From: CATOSP01 sp965204715
Lineage (GTDB): Bacteria; Chloroflexota; Dehalococcoidia; Lucifugimonadales; UBA3495
Reading direction: 5' to 3'
Assembly (NCBI GenBank): GCA_965204715.1
Contig: OZ242009.1
Span: forward strand, 930,001 to 994,000
DNA: 64,000 nucleotides
Under the pieces are notes generated by a model. It ran no database searches and had not been told where the DNA came from. It saw only the letters and a program-made list of their open reading frames with translations. This document shows, in pieces, positions 25,427 to 33,571 of this stretch. The position numbers and the translations under genes are program-made. The stretch's first letter is position 1. Each line of letters starts with the position of its first letter.

Positions 25427-26224
25427 TCAATCTTCTCCACGGAGGCGACGCAATTCCTCCTCAAGCCGCCGTGCCCGGGACTGCTCGGCGCGGAGAGCGT
25501 CTTGAGTCCGCTGATGTGCTGCCTGTTCCGCTTCAAGGTCCCTGCTGGTCTCCTCGTAGACGGCTCTTTCCTGCTCCCAGTTGGTGAGATAGGAATTGGT
25601 ATTGGGATCATAGAACATAGGCCAGCCCTGGTCCCAGCACAGGTAGAGGTCAAGCGCCGGGCTGTATCCCTTCAGAGTGCCGTCCGGTTCGGTGGTCAAT
25701 TCGACGGGCACGTATTCGCCGTTGACCAAGAGATTGCCCGCCAGTGCCTCCCCGTGGTGCCTGCCACCGGTGGGATCGAATCTCCAGTATTCAAGGACGC
25801 CTGCCTGGGCGTAGATACCAGGTTTCCGGCCCACATCCTCGCGGCCTGTGCTTTCCGACGCTATTTCCAGCGCCCAATCGGGCGGCTTGCCCACTTCCCA
25901 AGGCAGGTAGAGCTTGCGAGGGCGGATTGCTTTCGCGTCAACCCCGAAGGCCAGATATATATCCGGGTAGATGCGGTAGTTCAGGTTGCTAGGGTTGTAG
26001 CAGATGTTGGTCTCGCGGTCGAGAAAAACATCGGGCCGCCGGTCGAAGTCGGTGAAGCGGGCGCGGAGCAGGTTATAAATTTCGTTCAGTTCCAGATTTT
26101 GTTCCATGGCGTCGGGCGGCATTTCCGCCACGTCCGGATTGAAATCGAGGCTGTCGTAGTCGATATCCGGCCCGCGCTGGTACGGTATCATTTTGATGAT
26201 GGTTGCGGATTCGGGTGAAGTCAT
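25427..26224 (-). CDS. Uma2 family (DUF820) PD-(D/E)XK nuclease-like protein
   Basis: A 265-residue protein with the Uma2 core: YRIYPDIYLAF, then PPDWALEIASEST (the D...E-x pair of the restriction-endonuclease fold), GREDVGRKPGIYAQAGVLEYWRFDP, and a C-terminal coiled coil of about 60 residues rich in Glu, Arg and Gln. Uma2 genes are common accessory genes with no settled role. Here it lies between the beta-half and alpha genes of the nitrile hydratase operon, 15 bases after one and about 80 before the other, so it is co-transcribed but probably an intruder. Confidence 0.85.
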   Translation of the reverse strand: MTSPESATIIKMIPYQRGPDIDYDSLDFNPDVAEMPPDAMEQNLELNEIYNLLRARFTDFDRRPDVFLDRETNICYNPSNLNYRIYPDIYLAFGVDAKAIRPRKLYLPWEVGKPPDWALEIASESTGREDVGRKPGIYAQAGVLEYWRFDPTGGRHHGEALAGNLLVNGEYVPVELTTEPDGTLKGYSPALDLYLCWDQGWPMFYDPNTNSYLTNWEQERAVYEETSRDLEAEQAAHQRTQDALRAEQSRARRLEEELRRLRGED

Positions 26225-26239
26225 CGCGGACTCTCACTC

Positions 26240-26530
26240 TCAGGCCGGGTCCAGCCAGTGCTCGTAAATATCGACCAGTACCTTGTCACTCTCCGGCCCA
26301 GTGTAATCTTGCCACACTTCGGCCTGCGGAAACTCCACTCGATAAAGGGGCTTGGCGGGAAGTCCTGACCCGCCATGTCCCAGCGACTCCGGGTTCCTGA
26401 ACACGCCGCAGAGCGCCACGACGCGGCCCGTTTTCCCCTTCACGTAGTCGGGGGTCCGGTAATGTCCGGGCGGGGAGTCCACCCGCACCCGCACAACATC
26501 GCCGGCTTGATACTGTACAGAATCGCTCAT
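26240..26530 (-). CDS. Nitrile hydratase beta C-terminal half / thiocyanate hydrolase alpha-like subunit
   Basis: A 96-residue protein equal to the SH3-like C-terminal barrel of nitrile hydratase beta. It has FQAGDVVRVR-type start (YQAGDVVRVRVDSPPGHYRTPDYVKGKTGRVVALCGVF), then PLYRVEF and the Trp in VWQDY, and the end VLVDIYEHWLDP. In classical enzymes this is fused to the helical domain encoded by the next gene upstream. The separated form is the arrangement of thiocyanate hydrolase. Confidence 0.85.
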   Translation of the reverse strand: MSDSVQYQAGDVVRVRVDSPPGHYRTPDYVKGKTGRVVALCGVFRNPESLGHGGSGLPAKPLYRVEFPQAEVWQDYTGPESDKVLVDIYEHWLDPA

Positions 26531-26547
26531 ATCAGGCTCCGTGAATC

Positions 26548-26841
26548 CTACTGGTCCTGTTGGGCCATCTTGCGGTCGATCTCTTCCGTGGTGAGGATAC
26601 CCTTCTCCACCAGCAGGATTTCCAGGGCGGCGGTCCAGCGCTCATAGTAGCCGATGGACTCATACTCCTCGGGCGGTAGGCTCTCGATGGCACGCCGCAT
26701 CTCATCGGTGGACCTGAGACCCTTGCGCCCCAGCACCTGGTGGAGAGCATCGACCCGCAACTCCCAGTCAGCATGGACGTGCTCTGAGCGGTCGATGGAT
26801 TCGTCGGTAGGCCACCCGCCACGATCATGGACTCTGGGCAT
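26548..26841 (-). CDS. Nitrile hydratase beta N-terminal half / thiocyanate hydrolase beta-like subunit
   Basis: A 97-residue helical protein matching the N-terminal half of nitrile hydratase beta: DWELRVDALHQVLGRKGL, then RAIESLPPEEYESIGYYERWTAALEILLVEKGILTTEEID. The motif SIGYYERWTAALE is the usual link to the C-terminal barrel. It is the first gene of the operon, 17 bases ahead of the C-terminal half. The split argues for a three-subunit enzyme. Confidence 0.85.
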   Translation of the reverse strand: MPRVHDRGGWPTDESIDRSEHVHADWELRVDALHQVLGRKGLRSTDEMRRAIESLPPEEYESIGYYERWTAALEILLVEKGILTTEEIDRKMAQQDQ

Positions 26842-26916
26842 GGATGCCTCCTATGGGGTGGTTGATCAAGCGCATGTGACGGTTATGCTAATGCCGGGCC
26901 GGGTTGATGGCAAGGG

Positions 26917-27100
26917 TTACAGCGGTTCCGTGCCTTCGTTCAGAATCTGGATGTAGGCATCATATCCATAGGCGCGGTTGCGTTGGCGGACGGTGAGTTC
27001 CCTCGCGATTCCCAGGTCCTGCAACGACGTCATACCTGCGGATGACGCATTGAAGGAAAGTCCTGTACGGTTTCTAACTTCAACGAGGGAGATAACCGGC
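26917..27100 (-). pseudogene. Orphan C-terminal coding fragment left of the IS701-like element
   Basis: An open frame without a proper start, encoding VEVRNRTGLSFNASSAG, then LQDLGIARELTVRQRNRAYG and YDAYIQILNEGTEPL before TAA. It runs into the element end at about 27108. It may be the distal part of the gene interrupted on the other side (27609-27739), but I see no direct proof. Family not recognised. Confidence 0.35.
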
Positions 27101-27107
27101 TACTCCA

Positions 27108-27608
27108 TAATACTACAGTTGCACATTTGATACCGGTTGTGTCAGGCGTCGTTGGTAGTGGCAACGTCTGGCTTGAGCCTGGTGGAGTCTTCTCCATTGA
27201 GACCAGGACAGCACGAGTTCAGCGGGGTAATCGTCCGTCCATACCAGGCAGGTGAGCAGCCTTCGCACTTCGGGGACTGTGACACGTAGTCCTTGAGATC
27301 ATCGCGCACCAAGTCCGCGTCCCACCCGTCACCGGACAACAAGCGCTGCACCCTGTAGGGAATGGCTACCACGCCCTCTCCGCCAGTTGCCATCCGTTCT
27401 TGCGTTCCACCGGACTGAGCAGTCCTTTCAGATACTCCATAGCCCGCCGGCGCTGCTCCGGCCGCAGGAACCGCCCCCTATGCACTGTTGAATCCCCTCG
27501 ATGCCACCGGCCCACTTCCGCCACCTCATCCTTACCAACATCCACCGCCACACGTCTTCACCTGCTGATGTCCTGATTCTACTCCCTTGATGTGCAACCG
27601 TAGCACTA
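27108..27608 (-). mobile_element. Internally deleted IS701-like element (non-autonomous derivative)
   Basis: About 501 bases bounded by inverted repeats: TAATACTACAGTTGCACA at the left and TGTGCAACCGTAGCACTA at the right. Inside, on the minus strand, is a transposase remnant: the N-terminal MEYLKGLLSPVERKNGWQLAER, a frameshift near 27370, then YRVQRLLSGDGWDADLVRDD, joined directly to the C-terminal VPEVRRLLTCLVW and SWSQWRRLHQAQ. About 300 central residues with the DDE core are missing. The pattern is that of a MITE-like deletion derivative. Confidence 0.7.
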
Positions 27609-27739
27609 ATCAGGGCCACCGCCCGCTCCGCCGACCTGGCGGCGCGGCGCGCCAGGAAAGCAACGAGAAAACCCCCGATGCTGGCTGCAAGTCCCGCTAC
27701 ACCGACAAGGCTATCCCAGTTAGCGACCAGATGATCCAT
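27609..27739 (-). pseudogene. 5' part of a small membrane protein gene, interrupted by the IS701-like element
   Basis: Starts MDHLVANWDSLVGVAGLAAS, with one membrane helix (LVGVAGLAASIGGFLVAFLA) and a basic RRAARSAERA segment, the start of a known type of single-helix plus coiled-coil protein. At AVALI the frame enters the terminal repeat of the element and the remaining residues are element-encoded. Confidence 0.55.
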
Positions 27740-27754
27740 TCAAAGTTGCATCAG

Positions 27755-28597
27755 TTACTCCCCCGACAGGGTGCGGGTGTAATCGCGGTTGGCTGCCACC
27801 AAGTCTATGCGGGCCTTCACCGTTGCTTCCAGTTCGCCGCCCTCGGTGTAGTTGGCGGGGGCGGTGCGCTGGACGCGCCCGTCGGCCATGAAGGTCGCGG
27901 CCCTGCCCTGCGCCGAGATGCTGTCGGGCTGGTACACGGCTATGGACAGGCCGCCCTCGTCCTTGACCAGCCGGAAGCACGGGACGTCGGTCTCGCCGTC
28001 GCCGATGTAGACCATGTTCTCGAATGGTACTGGCCGGTCGCCTTTGGGAACGAACTGGTTGATTCTGCTGTCGTCGCTCAGGTCGTGGGCGCCCTTGTTG
28101 ATGCGGAATAGGAACTGGGTCTTGGTGGTGAAGTTGATGGCCAGGGCCGGCCACCTAGCGACACCATTCTCGTCGAACATGAACTTGGAAGCGTATATCT
28201 CCTTGAACTCATGGGCGATGGGGGAGCCTTCGATGATTTCCATGTTGCCCGATGAGATGAGGTAGTGCTCGATATCCACTCCCCTGGCGCCGCCATATGC
28301 GCTGATGCGGCCGAACCACTCGCCAACCCCGTCGAACAACCTGACCCGCTCGCCCCGCTTGCGGAAGTCTTCCTGCCGGACAGGCACACCCTTCGCATGG
28401 GCCTTCTCCAGCATCACGTACATGTACATCAGGATGCCGTCGGCCTGGTTCTTCCTAGTAAGCTGCTCCACCTCGTCCCAAAAGTCTGCCGCCTCCATCC
28501 CAATGTCAGGGATGAAGGCGTGCTCCTGCATGTTGCCGGGGGCCAGGGTGCCATCGAAATCGTAGACAATGGCCATTGGCGTCAGCATTGGGGGCAT
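27755..28597 (-). CDS. HAD family hydrolase
   Basis: A 280-residue haloacid dehalogenase-like phosphatase. Motif I is VYDFDGTLAPG (nucleophile D13, acid D15), motif II the Ser in YLISSGNMEII, and motif IV YIGDGETDVP with the metal-binding Asp pair. A large cap between motifs I and II covers residues 25-105. The family acts on phosphorylated metabolites; the substrate is not predictable. It heads away from the disrupted region and is followed by an aldo-keto reductase on the same strand. Confidence 0.8.
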   Translation of the reverse strand: MPPMLTPMAIVYDFDGTLAPGNMQEHAFIPDIGMEAADFWDEVEQLTRKNQADGILMYMYVMLEKAHAKGVPVRQEDFRKRGERVRLFDGVGEWFGRISAYGGARGVDIEHYLISSGNMEIIEGSPIAHEFKEIYASKFMFDENGVARWPALAINFTTKTQFLFRINKGAHDLSDDSRINQFVPKGDRPVPFENMVYIGDGETDVPCFRLVKDEGGLSIAVYQPDSISAQGRAATFMADGRVQRTAPANYTEGGELEATVKARIDLVAANRDYTRTLSGE

Positions 28598-28637
28598 AGG
28601 TATCTCAGCCTACCGGTGACGGGTGAAAACTCCGAGG

Positions 28638-29660
28638 CTACCGGCGGTACTCGTCGCCGCAGTCGCCGATGATGCGGTACAGGTCGCGGGACCTAGACTG
28701 GACGGCGGCGATGGCTTCGAGGTCGTGTTCATCGAGGCTGAAGTCGAAGACCCGGGCGTTGTCGGCCCGGTTGTCGCTGACGCCCAGGCGCGCGCCCACG
28801 ATGACGCCCGCCACCGCGGGGCGGTCCAGGATGTAACGGACGGCTACGTTGGCGATGCTGACCCCGTGCTTGTCGGCCACGCCCCGCAGGGTCTGGAGCA
28901 ACTCCTGGAAAAGCTCCCAGCCTCCCCAGGCGTCCACCATCTGCTTGTACTTACCCAGGCTGGCAGTGTTCAGATCGCGGCGCGGCGGCTCGGGTTGGCC
29001 CAGGTAGCGGTCAGTGAGCAGGCCGCCGCAGACCGTTCCATAGGTGAGCAACTGCACCCCGCTTTCCAGGCAGAAGGGGACCATTTCCCGCTCAGGCCGT
29101 ATGTCCACCAGTGAGTACTGGACTTGGTTGGACACTATGGCCGTGCCGTGGTCGATGATTGTCCGCAGATGCTCCGTGTCGAAGTTGGTCAGGGCCAGAT
29201 GCTTGATGCGCCCTTCGTCGCGGATGGCCGAGAGGTGGTCAAGGGCATCCAGGTATGCCGGGTTGCTGTAGTCCCACCAGTGGAACTGCATCAGGTCAAG
29301 CGACTCGACGTCCATGCGGCGAAGGGATATGGCCACGTTGTTCTCGACAATCTCGCGAGTCATCGGCCCAGGACGGGGAACCCACTTGGTGAATGCCTGG
29401 ATACGGGCCAGTTCCTCCGGTCCGCCGAAGTTCAGCAGGCGGCGGCGGAACTCGCCAACCAGGTCTTCCGCCGGGCCGTAGTGATCGGCCAGGTCCCAGG
29501 TGGAAAACCCGTCGTCCAGATACCCAATCATGGCCTGCACCGCGGCTTCGGCATTGATGGGGCCATGCGCCCCCGAAACCTGCCACATGCCGTTGAGCAC
29601 CCGGCAGATGCGCAGGTCGGCGGTGAATTGGAGGGTGCTACCCTCGGGCAATGTCACCAC
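28638..29660 (-). CDS. Aldo/keto reductase
   Basis: A 340-residue TIM-barrel NADPH-dependent reductase. The catalytic Asp and Tyr lie in TWDLADHYGPAEDLVG (D56, Y61); a Lys occurs in QAFTKWVPRPG and the HWW segment replaces the usual His. The C-terminal half has VGARLGVSDNRADNARVF, similar to the cofactor-binding loop of the GxR-x3-N type. It is seven bases upstream of nothing else on its strand but lies eight bases downstream of the flavin oxidoreductase at 29668, so the two are in one operon. Confidence 0.85.
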   Translation of the reverse strand: MVTLPEGSTLQFTADLRICRVLNGMWQVSGAHGPINAEAAVQAMIGYLDDGFSTWDLADHYGPAEDLVGEFRRRLLNFGGPEELARIQAFTKWVPRPGPMTREIVENNVAISLRRMDVESLDLMQFHWWDYSNPAYLDALDHLSAIRDEGRIKHLALTNFDTEHLRTIIDHGTAIVSNQVQYSLVDIRPEREMVPFCLESGVQLLTYGTVCGGLLTDRYLGQPEPPRRDLNTASLGKYKQMVDAWGGWELFQELLQTLRGVADKHGVSIANVAVRYILDRPAVAGVIVGARLGVSDNRADNARVFDFSLDEHDLEAIAAVQSRSRDLYRIIGDCGDEYRR

Positions 29661-29667
29661 AGTGACT

Positions 29668-30621
29668 CTAACCGGCCAATGCCCGGTTTATCTTGCCGAG
29701 AGCGGCAAGGGTGCGGTCCAGAGAGGCGCTCCTGTCGTCGCCGACCAGGATGGGGGAGGCCAGGACCTCGGTCGCGCCGCAATCGAACAGTTCGTTGAGG
29801 CGCTGCTCGAAGGCGTCCTCACCACCCCAAATAACCAGGCCGTCGATCATGGCGTCGCTCCAGGCCGCTTCCCGGGCCTCCGGGTAGCCGGCGGCGACGA
29901 GCATCCGGCGATAGAAAGGCAGACGGGGGTAGTTGCCGAACTGCTCCCGGAAGGCGGTGCGCACCTCGTCGAAGTTTTCGTGGACGCAGACGGGGGCATG
30001 GGCAATCAGCGGCGGCACAGGACGCCCCGCCGCGGCAGCGCCCTTCTGCATGGCGGGCAGAGCAGAGTCGCGGAGATAGGCGCGGGGGCACACCCAACTG
30101 ATTGCGCCGTCGGCTTCGGCCCCGCAAAGCTCGAAGGACCCACTGCGGAGAGCGGAAGCCATTACCGGGATGTCCAGCGGCCCGGTGATGGAGTCGTGGG
30201 CCTGGTAATGGTCGCCGTCGAAGTCCACCGACCCGGCCTGGAGCAATTGCTTGAGGATTCGCAGGTACTCGCGCAGGTGCCCCAGGGGAGAATCCATGCG
30301 GATGCCCAGGGCCGCCATGCTGGGGCGGTGGCTGGGGCCGACGCCCACCCGGAGGCGTCCCGGAGCCAACTGGTCCACCACCTGGGCCTGCTGGGCTATC
30401 ACCAGGGGATGGCGGGGGAAGGTAGGAACGATGGAAGTGCCCATTTTGATATTGCTGGTCTTCTCGGCCACCGAGGCGAAGACAGTGAGGCTATCTATGC
30501 GCGCCCCGCCGGTAGTCATCCACGCGCCGCCGACGCCAAGCTCCTCAGCCCTTTGGATGGTGGTGTGGGCGTCCTGCGTCCTTGCGCCGGTCACCGCTAC
30601 CCCAATCAGTTTGCCGCTCAT
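29668..30621 (-). CDS. LLM class F420/FMN-dependent oxidoreductase
   Basis: A 317-residue luciferase-like protein with the shorter F420-type layout: AEELGVGGAWMTTGG, MGTSIVPTFPRHPLVIAQQAQVVDQLAPGRLRVGVGPSH, and IPVMASALR. The phrase PGRLRVGVGPSHRP is close to that of F420-dependent methylene-tetrahydromethanopterin reductase-like enzymes. AGGTAAAGAC precedes the ATG. The stop lies eight bases before the aldo-keto reductase gene, implying a joint oxidation-reduction step. Confidence 0.85.
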   Translation of the reverse strand: MSGKLIGVAVTGARTQDAHTTIQRAEELGVGGAWMTTGGARIDSLTVFASVAEKTSNIKMGTSIVPTFPRHPLVIAQQAQVVDQLAPGRLRVGVGPSHRPSMAALGIRMDSPLGHLREYLRILKQLLQAGSVDFDGDHYQAHDSITGPLDIPVMASALRSGSFELCGAEADGAISWVCPRAYLRDSALPAMQKGAAAAGRPVPPLIAHAPVCVHENFDEVRTAFREQFGNYPRLPFYRRMLVAAGYPEAREAAWSDAMIDGLVIWGGEDAFEQRLNELFDCGATEVLASPILVGDDRSASLDRTLAALGKINRALAG

Positions 30622-30660
30622 GTCTTTACCTCACTCAACCAGGGTATGTGTTACGGGACG

Positions 30661-30669
30661 AGTGTAACA
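30661..30669 (-). promoter_or_regulatory. Extended -10 element before the flavin oxidoreductase (TGTTACACT)
   Basis: TGTTACACT on the minus strand, 40 bases upstream of the ATG at 30621. Confidence 0.4.
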
Positions 30670-30844
30670 CACGGTGACGGCGTAAGGTTTCGCCGGACAG
30701 AAGAGACGGCCCATCCCGAAAAGCGGCCCAGGATACCGAGCTTCCGGATGGCCTCAGGGGGTATGTCCGGGTCCTCCAACTACCTCGCAACGTTCCATTT
30801 CGGGTGGCCCGGCCGGCAGCGGCCCTGTGGTTCCCACCTCAGTC

Positions 30845-31060
30845 AAGCCGGGGAATTTCTCGATTTTCCGGTCAATCCCGGTCACTTTGACCCGTTCCGG
30901 CACGCATGGTAGTCCGTGGCCGGCTGATGGGCCAAGGTGGGCGTGAGATACACCCTCTCCCCAGAGTTGCTATTATCCCAACTCCCTCCTGGAGAGATAC
31001 GGTAAGGCAGTGGGTTCGGGACGGGAAGTGGGCAAGCGTCAGTAAGCAAGACCACCTGGA
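30845..31060 (+). repeat. Intergenic repeat element with 10-bp phased motifs, copy 1
   Basis: Begins with 10-base-phased ATTTTCCGG/CAATCCCGG units ending TTCCGGCACG (30895-30904), continues into GGTAGTCCGTGGCCGGCTGA, which matches the inner part of dispersed-repeat copy C, and ends with GGCAAGCGTCAG and AGACCACCT. The first and last modules recur in the same order at 42490-42695. The gap 30622-31196 has no protein gene I can support. Confidence 0.45.
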
Positions 31061-31166
31061 AGTGTCCGCTGCTAAACCCCGTTCTTTCCCTGGCGTGGGC
31101 ACTGATGAAGAGATTGTAGCTCATGCCAAGCCGCCGGCGGTTGCTGCTGGGCAACCGCCACTTTTA
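30983..31166 (+). ncRNA. Candidate small RNA (promoter and terminator without a convincing ORF)
   Basis: An extended -10 box TTGCTATTAT at 30967-30976 and, 160 bases on, a 9-bp GGCGGTTGC/GCAACCGCC hairpin followed by ACTTTTAG bracket a stretch on the plus strand. No gene on that strand would need the terminator. A weak 88-codon ORF crosses it but has no ribosome site. The call rests on these two signals only. Confidence 0.3.
31136..31165 (+). terminator. Rho-independent terminator, plus orientation
   Basis: GGCGGTTGC-TGCTGG-GCAACCGCC, then A and CTTTT. In the minus direction the hairpin lacks a T run, so it does not look like the terminator of the VOC gene ending at 31197. Confidence 0.55.
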
Positions 31167-31196
31167 GTCTGACGCAGTGTGTCCAGAATAGCGGAG

Positions 31197-31586
31197 CTAT
31201 GAGGGACGCTGGATTATCTCCAGGCTGACCTTGTCCGGGGCCTCAACGAACATCACCTGGCTGCCGGAGGGCATCGTCCAGGGATCGCAGATGATGTTGG
31301 CCCCGTTGGCCTTGAACTGCTCGAAGGCGGCCTGAATGTCGTCGGTCTCGAAACCGAAGTGGTCCAGACCGTAGCGAGGGTCGGTGGAACCGGGAACCGG
31401 GTCCTCACCCTCGGCCCGACCGGAGACGGTAAGCAGGGTCTCCCCGTTCAGTTCGAGAGTGTGGGATACCGTGGTAGACAGGGGACGCGTGGAGGCTATG
31501 ACCGCGCCGAAGTTGTCTACGTAGAACTTGGCGGCGTTGTCCGGGTCCTCGCTTCGCAGGTGCAGGTGATTGCAGATGAATTTCAC
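31197..31586 (-). CDS. VOC family (glyoxalase-like) protein
   Basis: A 129-residue metalloprotein fold with the paired beta-alpha-beta units of the vicinal oxygen chelate family: CNHLHLRSEDPDNAAKFYVDNFGA at the start and YGLDHFGFETDDIQAAFEQFKANGA in the middle, ending EAPDKVSLEIIQ. The likely metal ligands are H8, H77-like His in LDHFG and E in SLEII. Dioxygenase, isomerase or lyase roles are all possible. It lies downstream of the beta-propeller gene on the same strand. Confidence 0.85.
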   Translation of the reverse strand: MKFICNHLHLRSEDPDNAAKFYVDNFGAVIASTRPLSTTVSHTLELNGETLLTVSGRAEGEDPVPGSTDPRYGLDHFGFETDDIQAAFEQFKANGANIICDPWTMPSGSQVMFVEAPDKVSLEIIQRPS

Positions 31587-31637
31587 GATGTTTCCTCCAG
31601 GCTGAATTGCTTGATTGGGGCGCGTCCAGCTTACAGG

Positions 31638-32516
31638 CTAGGAGACCTTACGGTACTTGAGGAGCCTCTGGCCCTCCAGGTTCTGGTTCACGTAGATGTC
31701 GCCGCGGGAGTCGAGCCAGACCGCGTGGGCGCCCACGCCGCCGGGGCCTTCCCACCGGGCCAACAACTCGCCGTCGATGCTCAGGATGCTCATAAAGGCA
31801 TCCAACTCGGGGACAAATACTGCCTCGTCCTGGTCGATGTAGATATCGCAGGGGCGGGACAGGCCGGTCCACTGGGTGAGGTATTCACCCTCGGGGCCGA
31901 AGATCTGGATGCGGTTGTTCTCCCGGTCGGCTACGAACACCCGCCCGTCGGTGTGGACCCATACCCCGTGGGGAACGTGGAATTCGCCGGCCCCGGTCTT
32001 GCCCGGCGCACCCCAGGAGAACTGCAATTCGCCGTCGCCGGAGAACTTGTGGACACGGGCGTTGCCGTAGCCGTCGGAGATGTACAGGTCGCCCCCCGGA
32101 GACACGGCCACGTCGCTGGGACGGTGGAAAGGTCCGGCGGCCCGCAGCACGGTGTCGGAGGCGTTGCCGGACCATCCGGTGTCAGAAGGTTGGTCCCACG
32201 TTCCCAGGGTCATCAACAGGTTGCCGTCGGAGCTGTACTTGAGCACGACGTGGGAGTTGATAACCGGAAGGTAGATGTTCTCATCGCCGTCGATGAACAT
32301 GCCGTGCGCAGCGGTCAGGACGCCCTCGCCCCAAGAAGTGAGGTAGTTGCCGTCCCGGTCCAGCACGATCAGGGGATGGTCGCTGCGGTTGAACAGGTAG
32401 ACCCGGTCCTGGGAGTCGGTGACGATTCCAGTCTGGCCAAGGGTCCAGCCGCCGGGTAACTTCGCCCAGTCCTCGACCAGTTCGTAGGTGTACTTTCCCG
32501 AACCAACGGTTGCCAT
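31638..32516 (-). CDS. NHL-repeat beta-propeller protein
   Basis: A 292-residue six-bladed propeller. Repeats such as DGNYLTSWGEG, FHRPSDVAVSPGGDLYISDGYGNARVHKFSGDG, VPHGVWVHTDGRVFVADRENNRIQIF and LSRPCDIYIDQDEAVFV follow the NHL pattern, resembling the lyase domain of peptidyl-alpha-hydroxyglycine enzymes. No signal peptide is visible, so it is cytoplasmic. It and the VOC gene are 51 bases apart on the same strand and may act together. Function unknown. Confidence 0.85.
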   Translation of the reverse strand: MATVGSGKYTYELVEDWAKLPGGWTLGQTGIVTDSQDRVYLFNRSDHPLIVLDRDGNYLTSWGEGVLTAAHGMFIDGDENIYLPVINSHVVLKYSSDGNLLMTLGTWDQPSDTGWSGNASDTVLRAAGPFHRPSDVAVSPGGDLYISDGYGNARVHKFSGDGELQFSWGAPGKTGAGEFHVPHGVWVHTDGRVFVADRENNRIQIFGPEGEYLTQWTGLSRPCDIYIDQDEAVFVPELDAFMSILSIDGELLARWEGPGGVGAHAVWLDSRGDIYVNQNLEGQRLLKYRKVS

Positions 32517-32548
32517 AATCGAGACCTCCTGATTCGCCTTTGGGAAAT

Positions 32549-32920
32549 TTAGCTCGCCTTTTGGCTATGGACAATGTTCACCAATTCCTCGATGTCGGGA
32601 AGATAAACGTCCAGGTCTTCCTGTTCAAGCCAATCGTTGTAGAAGTTGCAGTGGCAGGATTGGGCCATAGCAAAGCTAGCGCGCAGGAAGGGATTGCCGA
32701 GTTGCTCTGCCAGGTCCATGACGGCCCGGCGCCTGTGGGCGTACCTGCCGTGGGGCAGGTTGTGGCTGGCGCAGTAGGCCCGCAGCGCGTGCTGGGTTGC
32801 GCCCCACAGCTTCTCACCTCCCTGTGCCAAGTCACCGGCGGTTATCTCCTGCCGGGCGTCTTCTATCAACTGGCGAGCCAGGCGCGTATGCTTCTCGGCC
32901 AGGGACTCGGTTCTCTGCAT
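32549..32920 (-). CDS. PaREP1/HEPN-like protein (copy 1)
   Basis: A 123-residue all-helical protein. The core KHTRLARQLIEDARQEITAGDLAQGGEKLWGATQHALRAYC has the pattern of the PaREP1/DUF86-related HEPN superfamily. It is highly similar to 34194-34565 (MQRTE start, GGEKLWGATQHALRAYCASH, RAVxDLAEQLGNPF, FYNDWLEQE, LPDIEELVNIV). HEPN proteins are often RNases or nucleotide-binding partners of nucleotidyltransferases, but the R-x4-6-H RNase motif is not obvious here (possible RAYCASH). It is the third of its kind in 2 kb. Confidence 0.65.
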   Translation of the reverse strand: MQRTESLAEKHTRLARQLIEDARQEITAGDLAQGGEKLWGATQHALRAYCASHNLPHGRYAHRRRAVMDLAEQLGNPFLRASFAMAQSCHCNFYNDWLEQEDLDVYLPDIEELVNIVHSQKAS

Positions 32921-33001
32921 GATTGTCGTTTTTCCTACTTATGCAGTGCTGCCCACTGTGAGAGTTTTCAGTATCCGTGATCAGGACGGTTATTACTACG
33001 T

Positions 33002-33526
33002 CTACGGCCTTACCGGCGGCAACCTATCCAGTTCATCCTCGCTGTAGACATCGCCGTGGGAATGCCTAGTCTTGGTGGCAAGCCTTCTCAAGCGGCGTTC
33101 TTGTTCCGCCGCCTGGGACGGGGAGAGGTGGTCTTGACGGGTTGGCGGCTCTTCGCGCCGCAGTATCGCCATTTCCCGGACAAAGACTTCCGCACCGTCT
33201 ATGCCGTCCTGCACCTCGATTATCTCTCTCTGATGTTCATAATAGTTGTGGTGCATGGCTTCCAGGGACATGAATAACTGCCGCAGGTCCTGGCGGTTGC
33301 GCTCAAGTCCGACGTAGACTGCCGCGTCGCGCAGGTTGTAGTGGGAGTGGTGGTTCCATCCCCGCTCTTGCGCCACAGCCTTGATGGCATGGGCAGTCGC
33401 GCCCCAGGCTTTTTCCGACGCCTGGAGAATGTCTCCGTTGTCCAGTTCCTGCCGGGCCTGTTCCAGGAGATGCCTGCTTATTTCTTCGTATCGTTGGGGC
33501 GGCGAAGCCCTTAGATGATCAGTCAT
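33002..33526 (-). CDS. PaREP1/HEPN-like protein (divergent copy 2)
   Basis: A 174-residue protein sharing the helix pair LLEQARQELDNGDILQASEKAWGATAHAIKAVAQERGW with the two close copies on either side, then HSHYNLRDAAVYVG. It carries an extra charged C-terminal tail of about 60 residues (PSQAAEQERRLRRLATK). It lies 45 bases downstream of the selenoprotein gene on the same strand, so it should share its transcript. Function unknown. Confidence 0.65.
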   Translation of the reverse strand: MTDHLRASPPQRYEEISRHLLEQARQELDNGDILQASEKAWGATAHAIKAVAQERGWNHHSHYNLRDAAVYVGLERNRQDLRQLFMSLEAMHHNYYEHQREIIEVQDGIDGAEVFVREMAILRREEPPTRQDHLSPSQAAEQERRLRRLATKTRHSHGDVYSEDELDRLPPVRP

Positions 33527-33571
33527 CCTGACCTGTCCTGGTAAATGAATGCAGTTATGCTTTCGACCCGG

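Noticed and set aside
31638..32459. Long plus-strand ORF opposite the NHL propeller and VOC genes
   Set aside because: Antisense of repeat-bearing propeller; no motif.
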